A stretch of DNA of 64,000 bases from Romanomermis culicivorax (Eukaryota > Nematoda > Enoplea > Mermithida > Mermithidae). Below are positions 33,068 to 45,743 of this stretch, piece by piece; position 1 is the first letter of the stretch; each line of letters begins with the position of its first letter. The notes under the pieces were generated by a model that made no database searches, was not told where the DNA came from, and saw only the letters and a program-made list of their open reading frames with translations. The stretch is taken from NCBI GenBank assembly GCA_963922205.1, contig CAWUHX010000288.1:186001-250000 (forward strand). Direction: 5' to 3'. The translations under genes were made by a program, and so were the position numbers.

Positions 33068-34577
33068 TTACTGGGTTTAATAAATTATTTCTGCATGTAC
33101 GGTGTGTTAACCGATGGAAAACCAAAGCAATCATTTTGCGAAGACCGTGTTTTCCAAATCCATATCCCAATTTAAGGTTGAAATCGTTGTACATTTGGAA
33201 CGGATCTTTTCTATTTTTGGTCAAAGGTGTATTAACTTGATTTTCTTTGCAATCTCGTCCACCACCCCATCTAGAAGATCCAAGTATTCCAGTAAATCCA
33301 TCGTCTTATTTTTGGAACAATATTTTATTTGTCTCTTAGCCCACTACCATACAGGGCATGGGCAAAATTTTCACCGAAAAATGCCACAATTCAGCCTAGT
33401 CCACCTCTCATGAAACGGCGGGCTATCCTTTGCTTAGCCTGCCATTTGGCTCCAGTTTTGCCCCGTGATTATATCCGCCTGTCATTTGGCCCGAGATTTG
33501 CATTAGATTTAGCCCACATTTTGTTCCTGTTTAGAACGCCAAATCCCACGATTTGCCTCTCGATTTCCCTCACACTTTAGCCGGCCATTTGCCCCCAGCC
33601 CACCTTCTTTCATTCGGTCCTAAGTAAAATTGAGTGAATCATGAAAATGCAGGAACATAACGATTTTAAAAATAAATTCAATAAATAGCATCAAGTATCA
33701 GCTGCACATGGCACTTGCATTCAACTGATTTGAAAAAAGACTATAGTTTGTGTATTCAAAGTCAGGCTATGGTTTCAGTACTGTCCCTAAATTATTTTTG
33801 TAATTTCAAAAAATCATCCGAATTAATTGAACTTAGTGTGAAATTATATCTCTTGATTTTTCTCACAAGTTTAAAACCGGACTAAATTTTAATAAGAGCT
33901 GTTACTACTAAATTTGGAAAATTGATAACTAATTCGCTTTTTCATAAAATGCTTCAAAAATGAAAGAAGTATGGTTAATTTCGTAAAATTTGCAGTTCTA
34001 TGTGCAGCAAAAAATGGCGACTTATGAAATGGTGCATTTGATTTCTACTCTTGTTCTTTTTGAGTCTTTCAATAGAAAAAAGCTACAGTACATCGAGTGG
34101 TTTTTCACAAGAACCTGCAACTAAACTTTTGGAAAATTTCAATAAAAATGACTCCATAAACTAGCTTTTACTCTTCAGTTCGTAGAATAGTAAAATCTGC
34201 AGATAACACTCAATTTAAAATCCAAGATGCAGTTGACATGAAACTCCACTCACTGGTTCATTGTAACTGATATTCACTGCATTCTTCTGCGATTTTCTGT
34301 CATGAAACATCAATTTTATTGATCCTGATCTCTTTATTATACAAAAATTGTACAAAAGTCGTAATACAAAGTAAGTCATTATGTCGTCGTAGTAACGTCT
34401 AAACAAAATAAGGCCCATAAAAACAAATAATACGATATATAAATAGTATGTCGGATAAAATAACGATAAAAATTATACTGTCGAAAAGAACGCTCGCGAT
34501 TTGAAAGTGCAATTTTTCACGTCACGTGACTAAATTCCAAGTTACAGTAGACTTCAGGAATCCTAAAATTATCCACC
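33068..34577. other. Spacer between mariner and Sox gene
   Basis: 33330-33600 is rich in TTTGGCCC/TTAGCCC words like 30440-30560. The remainder is AT-rich and would include the Sox 3' UTR next to 34578. No exon recognised. Confidence 0.4.
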
Positions 34578-37500
34578 TTAGTTCCAATGCAACCAATCGC
34601 CGTCGGCGGCGGCGGGTGCCGTCAAGCAATAATAGCCGGCGGTAGATTGAGGAGCCGACGACGGCTGTGGCGGCGCGCCAGCGTTGAAAAAATCGTCGTC
34701 GGAAAAAACGCCGCCGGCGCTACCGCAAATCGACGGCGTCGTTTCATAACCCGAATCGGCCGGACTGACGTTTTGTCGGTAAGCAGCGCAGGCGGTCGAC
34801 GTCGTCGGAAAATAGGAAGACGACGAATCCTAAAAAAACGACGACGTACAGTGTATAATTGGTTACAGTAGGAGATTTTCGCGCCTATATATCTTGCGAA
34901 TCGAGAAAAAACAACTTACTGTAACAACGGCGGCCGCGTTGGCCTGGCAAGACTGGAAAGGCGCGGCGATTGGCTGCTGCGTTTGTTGCCAATAATCGTA
35001 CGAACAATTATTACTGTAGGCGATCGTTTCGTTACAGTAATCCGATAAAGACGACGTTTGAAAGTTTTGCGTGAAATTCGAAATGGTTTGTTGATTAAGG
35101 AAATGTGACGATTCTGAATGTTGTTGTTGACCGTTGTAAGTGGTTAAAAAACAAGCCGACGAAGAAGACGATGATGGCGATGAAGAATTACTGTACATTC
35201 GATTGTGGTTGTTGTTTTGTAAATCGACGGGCCAAAAATACGATGGCGAAGAAATAGAGCTGAAAAATCAAGTGAAGAATTCAATTAAAATGTTTACTGT
35301 ATGTATCATATTCGAAAAATTTTCCTCACTATAGATTACTGTAACTCGAGAAACAAAATTAACACTATGGTAAAAATTTTGATCAACGAAAAACTACACG
35401 AACAAAAAATTGCTTCGAAAACTTTCAAACTTTTCTAAGCAAACTTCACAATACAATTTTTCAGAATTTTATGCTTACTGTTTTTGATTAAATGAAAACA
35501 TATTTTTGCAAATTTGCAGAATTAATTCGATTAAATCCCAATAATTTTTAGGTAAGCTGCTATAAAGTAAAAATCTTGTGTGAAAAGTTTCTGCCATTTT
35601 AATTTTTGATATTTTTTGAACAAGGTATAAATTTTAATCCATTGATGCATGGATCATTGGAATAAAATCAGAAAATTTATCTAATGAATGCTTTCTATAA
35701 TTTGCAAATGAAAAAATTAAAATCTAAATTTGAATCTTTTGTATGTTTGGTTAAATATATTCCACTATATTACCTTTTAAATCACTCACACAAAGCTTTT
35801 ACTGTGAATTTACTAAAAAATCTTAAACCTTATTTGAGTATGCTCTTCCAATCCTATATTACATACTATTTATTAGAACTTCACGAAAACACGGAATAGT
35901 GCTCATTCTGCTCACTATGGGGAAGCATTTCAAGAAAAACAGACTACAGTAAAAAGTAAAATTATACAGGGTGAGCCACGGATGAAGCTTTTTTAATGTG
36001 AATTGTGGCATTAGAATGTCCTGTTTGTCTTTGTTACGAGAACAAATTTTATCCTCCTAGCGTTCATGGTTACCGTACCAATAGAAATTTAGTAAAAGTG
36101 GTCATTTTTCAAAAAGTAAAAGTTGTGAAATCAGAGTAAAAGTTGCCCTTATTGTGAAAAAAGTTTTGTAAAGCTGTTTACACGTAATAATTCTCTCAAA
36201 ATCACCCAGATTTGTAAGTTACACGTAATTTAAAGTCATGACTTTTTTTCAATATGGGCGAAATTCCGCCAAAATCAAGAGTTTTTGTTTTGAAATTGGA
36301 AAAAAGCAAAATCAATTCAGTCATTGACCAGATCGAAAAACGATTAAAATTATTGTTGAAATAGAAAATGGGACACACTAAAACGACTCTCTTTTAGTTT
36401 CCAGCTGTTATATGGTTCTTATGATTGGATCTATTTGACTTTTTCTGTTGTAAAACATGTTGATTTTTGTCGATTTTCCAAAATTTATTTGCAAAAAGAT
36501 TGATGTTTAGTATTTTTCATTCTATTTAGTCAATATTCGAGCAATCTGGCTGAAACTTTGCACTTTTTATACCAGATGTTTTTCCTATCGACGGCAGGAA
36601 ACCGCATCAAAACAGTTCCACCCATTTAAAAGTTATAAGAGTCAGAACTGGTCGCCTTTTTTGGCTCACCCTGTATAATAAGTTGGAAAAATTGAGCCCT
36701 ACAGTAAACTCTTAATTTCCGAAACATTGGATTTTCAAAGTCATATTTTTTCTGCAGATGCAAAAACTGATGACGTCATCAGTGGGAAAACTATCCACGA
36801 TTACAGTAAACTGGTTGAAAATATTTGCTTTGATTTACTCAACGTTTTCACTGAAAACTTTATCCATCTGAAATGCATTATGTTAAAAAAGAGAAACTAA
36901 TGAAGCTTATTACTACATCAAATGAAAGAAATTTCTTACGTACCAGATTTCGAAGTTTTAGAATTTGACCACTTCTTGTACGATGATTTTACAGTAAGAT
37001 AATTCGAGAAATAACAAACCATAAAACTACCACAGTCAGCAAAGGTGCTTCAAAAAGCCTACTTTTCTCAAGAGATTTTTCAACTTACAGTAATTTAGCA
37101 AGTTGGTTTACAGTGAATTTTGAAAAAGTACGATTTTGAGTTTAAATTTGAAAATTTTAAATCAATTCCTTTCGGAATTGCTTTACCCTTACACTAAAAA
37201 AATTATTCATCACTTCCAGAAAAAAATAGATTTTTATTCTATATTTCAGTTACTGTAAGATACAAAATTTCAAAACCGAAATTTAAAAAACTTACCCAAA
37301 ATTTCCGCGCATAGTCGACGGCAAAATTTTCCGCTGCGCCGCATTTTGAGCCGGTCGTGGCGCCGACGTTCGTACCATCGGGAGTTGCCGCACCACATCG
37401 CCGTACGACGCCGACGCGTCCGCCGACGTTTTTTTCGTTTTTTTCCTGGGCATATATTTATAATGCGGATGTTCCAGCATGTGTTGAATTTTTAGACGTT

Positions 37501-38000
37501 CGGCTTCGGCGACGAAAGGCTGTTTTTGGGCGTCGGTCATTTCGCGCCAGCGGGCGCCCAAAATTTTGCTAATTTCGGCGTTATGGATTTCGGGTTGCTT
37601 TTCGCAAATTTTTTTGCGTTCCGATTGCGACCAGACCATAAACGAATTCATCGGGCGTCTTACGTGAGAGCCTAAAGAAATGAAAATTTATTAAAATCAA
37701 CAGCGCGGGAGTTGGCCCTGGCATCGGGAGTTGGTTTTGCGTGGAAAATTTCGAGATGTTCTAACTAGGTAAAAATTGAAGCTACAATCTCAAAAGAAAT
37801 ACCATTCGATAGAATTCAACGAGATCTATCGATTGGTGGTTACCTTTTAACGTTTTTCTCAAATTCTCTTTAGGGTAAGGATTCGTGGCGAAATAATCGT
37901 CGCCGCAATTCGTCAAAACTTCTTGTTTAAAAATTTGGAACGACGGCGGCGATATGTTACTGGTCGTCGGTTCAGGGAGAAATACGGGCGAATTTTCCAT
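34578..38000 (-). CDS. sem-2-like: Sox HMG-box transcription factor, group C-like (sem-2/Sox4/Sox11 type)
   Basis: Four exons on the minus strand: 37844-38000, 37296-37671, 34920-35259 and 34578-34829. They total 1125 bp, in frame from [15 protein letters not shown] to DWLHWN-TAA, 374 residues. The HMG box spans about residues 55-128: [39 protein letters not shown], then a segment ending [29 protein letters not shown] and the PRKK end favour group C over B, D, E or F. After the box come Ser/Gln-rich stretches ([16 protein letters not shown]) and a Pro/Ala-rich acidic end. It should act in the nucleus as a sequence-specific activator; the C. elegans relative sem-2 acts in mesoblast fate, which is family knowledge only. 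Intron 2 (2.0 kb) hosts a MITE. The model is complete. Confidence 0.9.
35964..36677. mobile_element. CAGGGTGAGCC long-TIR MITE, copy 1 (in Sox intron 2)
   Basis: Both ends read ATTATACAGGGTGAGCC towards the interior, with TA repeats at the borders. Homologous, in inverted orientation, to 41185-41944 and 43395-44098. Shared inner words include GATGAAGCTTTTTTAATG, GGAAAAACATCTGG and AATTACGTGTAA. No transposase. TA target use suggests the Tc1/mariner group, by inference. Confidence 0.75.
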
Positions 38001-38109
38001 TTTTGGAACTTTCCAAGTTTTTAAAGTTTAAAACAACTGATTTGAATTCTAAACAAAATCACCATGGTTGATTGTTTTGAAAATAAATAAAAGCTTTTTT
38101 ACTCCGAGA

Positions 38110-38469
38110 CATACATGTAACGGGGGGGGTATGCTATAAGACCCCCCCCCCAGAAATCGACCACTCCAAGATTTTCCAATATTATGACTAGACCGTGTCA
38201 CCCATACTTTTGGTAGGAAAAATGCCAATTTTTGAACAAAAAATAGTCAAAAATCTCAATTTTCTTTGCGCTCCACGCCAGCAATACTTTTTTTTACAGT
38301 TTTTATACAAAATTTACTGTTTTTTGAACCGTTTTTCTGACTTTTTTGTTCAGAAAATCTATTTTTCCCCTCAGAGACCTCTCGCCCTAAAATTTCGGGA
38401 ATCAATGACCCCCGGCTCCAAAAAAGTCGCCCGACCCCACACAAATCTCAAGGCACCGTTACATGTATG
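38110..38469. mobile_element. hAT-like MITE, CATACATGTAACGG family, copy 1
   Basis: Perfect 14-bp inverted ends CATACATGTAACGG and perfect 8-bp target duplication CTCCGAGA (38102-38109, 38470-38477). A run of G then C lies just inside the left end. Inverted relative to the copy at 54636-55054 (shared CCGGGGGTCACTGATTCCC-like and AAACTGTAAAAA segments). Confidence 0.85.
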
Positions 38470-38733
38470 CTCCGAGACCACAGTAAACTATTGAAAAAAT
38501 ACAGTATCTATCTTCATATTTAAATGACATAGCACAATGAAGCTACAGTGAGTATGGATACACTACACTAAGTTGAAAAATAAAGCTAAATTTAACTTTT
38601 AATTAACATCATAAATTTAGCTAAACATTTTGAAACTTATCTCGAACGTTACAAAATATATATGGCATATAAAAGTTCAGAAATCGACGCGAAGCTGGCA
38701 AAATCAAAACAAATAAATCAATTCACGAAAACG

Positions 38734-39000
38734 CATACCTGTAATTGGGGAAGGTCAGGGGGAGCTGCACCCTCAACTTGGTCGAGCCCTATACCCAAGC
38801 CACTCCCAAACTCGGAACGATTGGAAAAACTCGTTTTTTGACCTTTTTCTGGGAAAATTTTCCAAATTTTTTGGACTTTTTTGGTATTCTTTGACCTCAC
38901 CACAAAAAAAATTTTTTGGGAATTTCGGGACACCCACCCAAAAATTTTGGGTTACCCCCCCCCCGCCATGCCTCAACTGGTCGGACATCTTACAGGTATG
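38734..39000. mobile_element. Short MITE with CATACCTGTAA ends
   Basis: Perfect 11-bp inverted ends CATACCTGTAA/TTACAGGTATG, similar to the CATACATGTAACGG family. The right side contains a run of C. Flanking CGAAAACG/CGGAAATT is at best an imperfect 8-bp duplication. No coding capacity. Confidence 0.55.
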
Positions 39001-41184
39001 CGGAAATTTGAATTTTAGGTAAAATTTTTCAGAAACGCGTCATTTTTTCTACGTTTTTAAGAGTTTACCTCCGAACGATAAGAAAACAGCGAATCAGAAA
39101 AAATTACAATAAGCGAATTTCTAGAATTTTCGTCGAATTTAGGAGAATATCAGAGGTTGAGGGCGAAAATGATGGTTTCTGGGGTCATACTTTTGTAACT
39201 TTGGCTGGATGTTATAGAAGCAGTATAAAACCTGTAATATGTTGGCCAAAATCAGGTCAAATCAGTAGATTTTTTATGAGGCGTTACTTTTTAACCTAGC
39301 CGCAGATGTTACAAAAGATCTATAAAAAATGACGTCTATTGATAATGGAAAATAAATGAGAACTCCTGTGTTATCAAAAATCACATTTTTTCTAAATATT
39401 CCTAAAACTTGCCGCCAATGTTATAAAAAGTCTATAAATTACGACACACGTCCAATACAAGATCAAAAATTCGAATAAATCAGCAAAAATATGATTTTAA
39501 GGTAAAACCGCAGAAGTCTCGGGCACTGGCAGGTGATCACCATTTTTGAACCAGACGACCGCTGACAGTTAAAAATAAACTCCAGAGTTTATCCTGCACA
39601 TACATACGTAAACAGATTTCAAGGAGAGTAGACGCGAGACATCTGCGCTACGACTAAAAATTATAGCAGGCTATTCTTATGCAAAAGATGGGCCATTGAA
39701 GAATAAATTGATGGAAAAAAATCGAGGAGCACGCGACCGAACCGCACGGCACCAAAAAAAATCCGCTACTTTGAAAAGTGAGGGAAATGTTTTTTGTCCC
39801 GTTCGACCTCAGGTCATCTGACAATATTAGGGCGACGTGTAATGGTCAGTTTTTCCTTTGTCCGAAAAGGACGATTTTTTTCGTAACACTTATGATAAAG
39901 GGTAAGTCGAGGTCACGCGCACTCAGGTGGCCAGTAAACACGGCCAGCAAATCATCCAGAAAGCGTGGGCAACTCCTCCTTTGTGGCGAAAGTGTCCACA
40001 CAAAAAGGTCGACAAAAACAAGTGTGGTCATACCGCAACCCGTAAAAACCGCCTTTTTTTGGTCGTACCATAAATTTTTGCATAATAAGACGGCATTTTT
40101 GGGGACAAAAGTTGGAAAAATAAAGCCAAGAAAGGCGCCCAAGAGTCGCGCGATTTGGCCGATGCTGTCAAAAATGGCGAAATGGAAGATCAAAGTCGGC
40201 GTTTTTTGAAAGATTTCAGCGCTAATGAACTGAAAAATACTTATTTTTACAGTAAGAATAGCCTAGACAACTTTTTAGAATATATTATTTTGATTTGATG
40301 TTACCAAAACCCAAAAAAGTCAGCTAAAGATCAATAATTTTTCGTGAATTTATAAATCGGAACTGTCGATTCATCGATGAGCGAGAACTGTTTCCATTCC
40401 ATAGCACTGATAGATCGTAGCAATATAAACTAAATAAAAATCGTAGGCGAGAATGTTTTGCAGATTAGCAGAACCTAAAGTCACGTGACCTACAGTATTA
40501 CTACGTCATAGTGTTTGCATTACGGCACTGAATATCAGCTATAGAACTCAGGCATAACCAGGAGCATTTGAAAATCGTAGAATGGTTATCGTTAATCAGT
40601 CGTATGATCTAGAAAAAAGCACGTCGCTCTCAGTTTCTAAAATCAGAGAAAGACAGTCTATATGTGGAAGTTGAAGCACATATGCCGAAAGTACAAAAAA
40701 ATCATTCACGACCCAAAATCTTTCGTCTACACTGTTAGCTAAAGTTTTCATCCAGAAACATCAGTCAAAGATGCAAAGATCAACTTTCAACTACCCAATC
40801 CTATGCGGAAACGCATCCAAAACGTTATTTTTTGAGCCTCAAAATCAGTGAAATACAGCCACAAAATCAGTAAAATTTCGTTATAAAAATTAAATATTGA
40901 TCAATAACTAGAAAAAGATCACTTTTGGACTTGTATTTAAATTTTTATACCAACAAAAAATTCAACGTTTTACTAAAATCAGCATACTAATCGATTGCTC
41001 AAACAGAGAAAAACAGCGACCAACATAAATCGAGACACTAATTATTTTAAAATATCAAAACTGCGCAGAAAGTTTTGATGCTGTTCAACCGATCAAATAA
41101 ACATAGCTTTCTAACAGTATCCAGATTTTTGATCTAAAAATATTGATCAAAAAAAATTTTTTGACTACATTAAATTTTGCAGGA
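39001..41184. other. Region upstream of the Sox gene; GC-richer block at about 39500-40210
   Basis: The block 39500-40210 is open on both strands for over 100 codons (39778-40209 + and 39846-40193 -), but neither translation resembles a protein I know and no splice pattern is clear. It lies about 2 kb upstream of the Sox start and could be regulatory or an unrecognised exon. The remaining sequence shows nothing. Confidence 0.3.
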
Positions 41185-41944
41185 TATACAGGGTGAGCAA
41201 AAAAGGCGATCGGTGCTGATTTTCATGGCTTTTAAAAGAGTTAAGCTTTTTTAATGCGGTTTGTTGCAGTTGATAGGTAAAACATCTGGGAAAAAACTGA
41301 AAAGTATTAGCCAGATTGTTCAAATATTGACTGACTAGAATCAAAAACACTAAACGTCGATTTTTTTGCAAATATCAAGAACAAATTGACAAAAATCAAC
41401 ATGTTTTAAAACAGAAAAAGTAAAATAGACCCAATCACAAGAGCCATATAACTGCTGGAAACTTCAAGAGAGTCGTTAGTGTGTCCTACTTTCTGTTTCA
41501 CCAATAATTTTAATCGTTTTTCGAAGTGGTCAATCACAGAATTGATTTTGCTTTGATTTTATTTTTTTTTCTAGTTTCAAAACAAATGCTCTTGATTTTG
41601 GCGAAATTTTCCCCATATAGAAACAAGAAATTGATGACTTTAAATTACGTGTAAGTTATTAATCTGGGTGATTTTTACATTTTTAAAAGTATTATTCTGT
41701 GCAAAAAGCTTTATAAAACTTTTTAAACAATAGGACATCTAATTCCACAACTCTTACTTTTTGAAAAATGACCATTTTTATAAAATTTCTGTTAAATACT
41801 ATAAACCCTAGGAGCATAAAATTTGGTGCTTATGGCGAAGACAAGCAGAAAATTCTAATGCAGCAAACCGCATTTAAAAAGCTTCGTCCATCCGAAAGTT
41901 TTGAGAGTGAGCACTGGTCATCTTTTTTTGGTTCACCCTGTATA
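41185..41944. mobile_element. CAGGGTGAGCC long-TIR MITE, copy 2
   Basis: Ends TATACAGGGTGAGCA and, inverted, TATACAGGGTGAACC. The terminal 90 bp on each side are inverted copies (both run into AATGCGGTTTGYTGCA). Same orientation as copy 3. Confidence 0.78.
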
Positions 41945-43394
41945 TTCAATAGGTACCGATCAACAAGTCAAATATGTGACTTTTCAGCAGCATTAAAATT
42001 TTTCAAACAAAAAAAATTCTGTTAAAGGATCAACTAATTAAAATTGTTTTCAAAGTTTTGTGAACAAACTTCGTTGTAGAATCCACGAATATAGAAATTT
42101 TGCGAAGTACAGTTGAAGACCAACTTCAATCAAAATTAAACTAACATTCTAGTTCTACAAGTTCAACTATTCTACAATATGGGCGCAAAGATGAGCTAAA
42201 AATACAATAAATTTTCAAAAAATGAAAGAAACCAAAAGATGCTAGAAAAGCAATCTGTACAGAAACGCCCACTTTTCAGGTTCACGGGTAAGGTTTCTTA
42301 TTGGAGATATGGCCACATATTTCAGAATAATTAACCGCGCTTCCAATTAAGGCCAAAAGATGACTTACAAGAAGAAAAATACGAATATTACGAACGAGCC
42401 TAAACTGTATATAAACACGAAAATGCGAACGAAATGAAGAGCAAACAAAACATTACCCAATTATTGCCCTTAAGGACGAAAATTCTACACGCACAAAAGA
42501 AAATCCTACAGTTAGTCCAAACACGGGCAAAGTACAGTAATCTTATACAGTATAAACAAATAATGATCGGCAAAGGCCACTATAGTAGTACCTATACACA
42601 TTAATTATAACTTGATATGAAAGGTGGGTATATACTTAATCCTCGATGCCAAAAGATTGCAATCCTAATCCACAACACTAGACCCCAGGGTCCCCGTGTG
42701 AATTGGACAGGAATAACACTGTTCAAAGGTGAAAAAATTAATGGTTGATGTAGAGAAAATGGGCTTAAAAGAGGCGCCTTTTTCCCTAATTAACGAAGCA
42801 TCACGATTTTGTAACAAGAAAATGCAGTGTTTTCACACAATAATGATTATATTACCATAAGATGCTTCGAAATCATAAAAATCGATATTTTTCACAAAGT
42901 AAATAAAAAAATTTTCGATCTCAATGAGCCAAGAAATAATTAGTCCGTTTTTGTTAACTTCACACTTCTCCAAACTTATTCGACTCTCAGTTTTATTACT
43001 ATTTACGAAACATTTCAAGATATGCAGTTTTTAGCAGAATTGATCGTCAAACGCGAAAACTGATTTTCAGTATATCATCACTTAATGTAGCTATTGTTAT
43101 AGTTATAATTTGGAACCTAGAAAACTGTGTGTCAAAAGTTTGAATGAAATGATTGATGAAAAGCTTCAACTATGCACGTCAAGAAGGGTAGGGTTCAAAA
43201 ACGCAGCAGTACTGTCTATACCCTAATGCTAAAAGTTTCAAAAGCGCAGCCAGTTATAAATTTTCATATGCTGTGCTGCGTCATAAAAAAATGTTATTGA
43301 ATTTTCGTTGACTTGACCACGTAAACTGGTCAATGATACTCGTACATGTATAACTCATTTTAAATTTCAAACAGAAATGAACGCAATCTCGTTA
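41945..43394. other. Gene-free AT-rich DNA
   Basis: Only short frames; no splice-bounded exon, tandem repeat or element end found. Confidence 0.4.
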
Positions 43395-44098
43395 ATACAG
43401 GGTAAGCCAAAAAAACGACCGGTGCTGACTTCCATAGCTTTCGAATGGATGAAGCTTTTCTAATGCGGTTTGTTGCCATCGACAGATAAAACATCTGGCA
43501 TAAATACTGCAAAGTTTCAGGCATATTGCTCAAATATTCACCGGCTAGAATAAGAAATAGTAAAGGTCGGTTTTTTTGAAAAAAAACAAAAGAAATTGAC
43601 AAAAATCAACATGTTTTATGACAGAAAAAAATAGATTCAAACATAAGAATGATATAACATATTAAAACTACAAAAGCTTAATGCGTCCTCTTTTCTGTTT
43701 CACCACTAATTTCAATCGTTTTTCGAACTGGCAGAATTGATTTTGCTTTTTTCAATTTCAAAACAAAAGCTCTTGATTTTGGCAAAATTTTGTCAATATT
43801 GAAACAAGAAACTAATGACTTTAAATTACGTGTAAATTACAAATCTGGCTGATTTTTAAAGTATTCTTGTTTGTGGACAACATAACAAAACCTTTTCCAC
43901 AATAGGACAACTTTTACTTTGATTTCACAACTTTTAGTTTTTGAAAAATGACCACTTTTACAAAATTTCTGTTTATGCAAAAACCATCAAAACTAGAACC
44001 ACAAAGCTTGGCTCTTACAACAAAGACAAATAGGGGAATCTAGTGCAGCAATCCGCATTAAAAAAGCTTCATCCGTTCGAAAGTTATGAAAAACTTTT
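43395..44098. mobile_element. CAGGGTGAGCC long-TIR MITE, copy 3, right end lost
   Basis: The left end ATACAGGGTAAGCC is followed by the same interior as copy 2 through AAGCTTCATCCGTTCGAAAG. The last 25 bp including the right CAGGGTGAGCC are missing. Confidence 0.72.
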
Positions 44099-44630
44099 CG
44101 GCGATTCCAAAAATATATAAACGAATTAAACTTAGACTGCCTTTTTGATCTGAATTTCTGGAAACTCAGTCACTAAAATATTGTGGAAGTACTGTGAACA
44201 CCTCAAAATGAATATGCTTTAAATCATTCTCTAGAAGGGCGTCTAATTTCTTATGCAAATCTATTGTTTCATTTCACCGTCTCTGCCTGCCTCTCATTAT
44301 TCTCCATATGTTTCTGAGGAAATACAGACAAAGATTTGGTTAAAATTTTGTGACATTCTATGCAAAAACAATGTTAAGCCTGCAAAAAAGTAATGTAAAA
44401 ATATCATTCAAAAAAGGCGACGCCGGGACATCTCTTACAGTTCGGTATAGAAATGTACAAAAATGAGAATTTCATAAGCTTCTACATGGGCTTAAATACG
44501 TCAATAAGTCTTTAAGTGGCCCTGTTTCATGAACTAATAAGTTGAAAACGAACAGAAATAGGCTTATTATACACTTGCTGCGATCCCGTTTCCTCGAAAA
44601 TAATAAATGTGCAGGTTTAAATTTACCATT

Positions 44631-44848
44631 TTAAGCCTTAGCCTAAGCCTAAGCTTAAGCCTAAGCCTCAGCCTAGGCCTAAGTCTAAGCCTAAGCCTAA
44701 GCCTAAGCCTAAGCCTAAGCCTAAGCCTAAGCCTAAGCCTAAGCCTAAATCTAAGCCTAAGCCTAAGCCTAAGCCTAAGCCTAAGCCTAAGCCTAAGTCT
44801 AAGCCTAAACCTTAGCCTAAGCCTGAGCTTAAGTCTAAGCCTAAGCCG
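44631..44848. repeat. Interstitial array of nematode telomere unit TTAGGC
   Basis: About 36 head-to-tail hexamers read as GCCTAA on this strand, which is TTAGGC on the other. Most are perfect; variants such as AGCTTA, AGTCTA and AAATCT interrupt. The long Leu/Ser-Leu and Arg/Leu-rich frames across it are repeat artefacts. TTAGGC is the telomere repeat of C. elegans and Ascaris, so this is an interstitial telomeric sequence or part of a subtelomere. Confidence 0.9.
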
Positions 44849-45707
44849 AGTCTTCATATCATCAGATATGGTAATGTTGAAATTATAGTATTTACGATCA
44901 AATTTACAGACGTTTCAAGAAAATCGATCTGTTTGTATATACACTTTCGATGAACTGGGATTTGTGCTGCACCAATGTTCGATAAATCATAAATTTTATC
45001 TTCTTTTCAAGGAACCGGGAAAGAAAATTCATGATGCAGTAAAGCATGTTTCGAGGAATCGTGAATTTTATCCACTTTTCGGGGAAAGGAGGCGTTCGAA
45101 GAATAGTGATACAACCGAAGCTTCCACTGTTTCAAGTAATATTTAGCATCATCTGTTGTTCGAAATCCAGGGTGGCTCAGGATTTAAATTCATACTTCGA
45201 CCCGATAGGGATTTAGAGCTGCGGCTGGGGAGAGAACGCCATTAAAATCTTATTGAGAAATTGTGCATGCAGTTGAAGAAATTTCATAAAGTAGCTGAAG
45301 CGTCACTAAACATGAAAATCGGGTGGCCGAATGGATGCCAGTGGCGGAACTGATCCGTTTCCAGTCGAGTACTCAATTTTCGTCGATCATGAAAAGTTCT
45401 AAGAGGTTTTCAGCACTACTTCAAATTCCTGGTGATCCACAGGAACGCCATGCACCAGAAATTTGTTGCAACGTCTATGAAAATTAGACTTTAAAAATAT
45501 TCAGACGACCGGAACCGGCTTTTGCTGCGCAAATTGAGCTTAATTAATCATTTTTCGTCATCATCGTTAAATTTTCGAACGAAGAAAAATTGCGTGTCGT
45601 TTTTTTCTCATTCCTATTCCCCATTCTACGACGACGAGGAAGCAAGTTTGTTTATTCCCGGATAAACTTTTTTCGCCCGCTAGAAGAAGCTCCTCAACTT
45701 AAAAACG
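44849..45707. other. Gene-free region
   Basis: Short frames only. 45500-45700 is slightly richer in CGACGA words and precedes a possible first exon at 45708. Confidence 0.35.
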
Positions 45708-45743
45708 ATGATTGAAAGTCCAAAGAGCTCGACCCGTAGACAG
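45708..45743 (+). CDS. Possible orphan first exon
   Basis: A 12-codon exon, MIESPKSSTRRQ, followed directly by CAG|GTAATG and preceded by an ATG context of AAAACG. No partner exon is recognised before the hAT element that starts 190 bp later, so this may be a chance match or the start of a gene with distant exons. Confidence 0.2.

Noticed and set aside
34587-35198. Arg-rich plus-strand frame and overlapping frames in the Sox exons
   Set aside because: They are antisense or out-of-frame shadows of Sox exons 3 and 4.
39778-40209. 143-codon plus-strand frame
   Set aside because: No family resemblance, and the opposite strand is equally open, so kept only as a GC-richer block.
44567-44888. Leu-Arg or Ser-Leu repeat proteins on both strands
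   Set aside because: Artefact of the TTAGGC hexamer array, whose length in multiples of six keeps all frames open.
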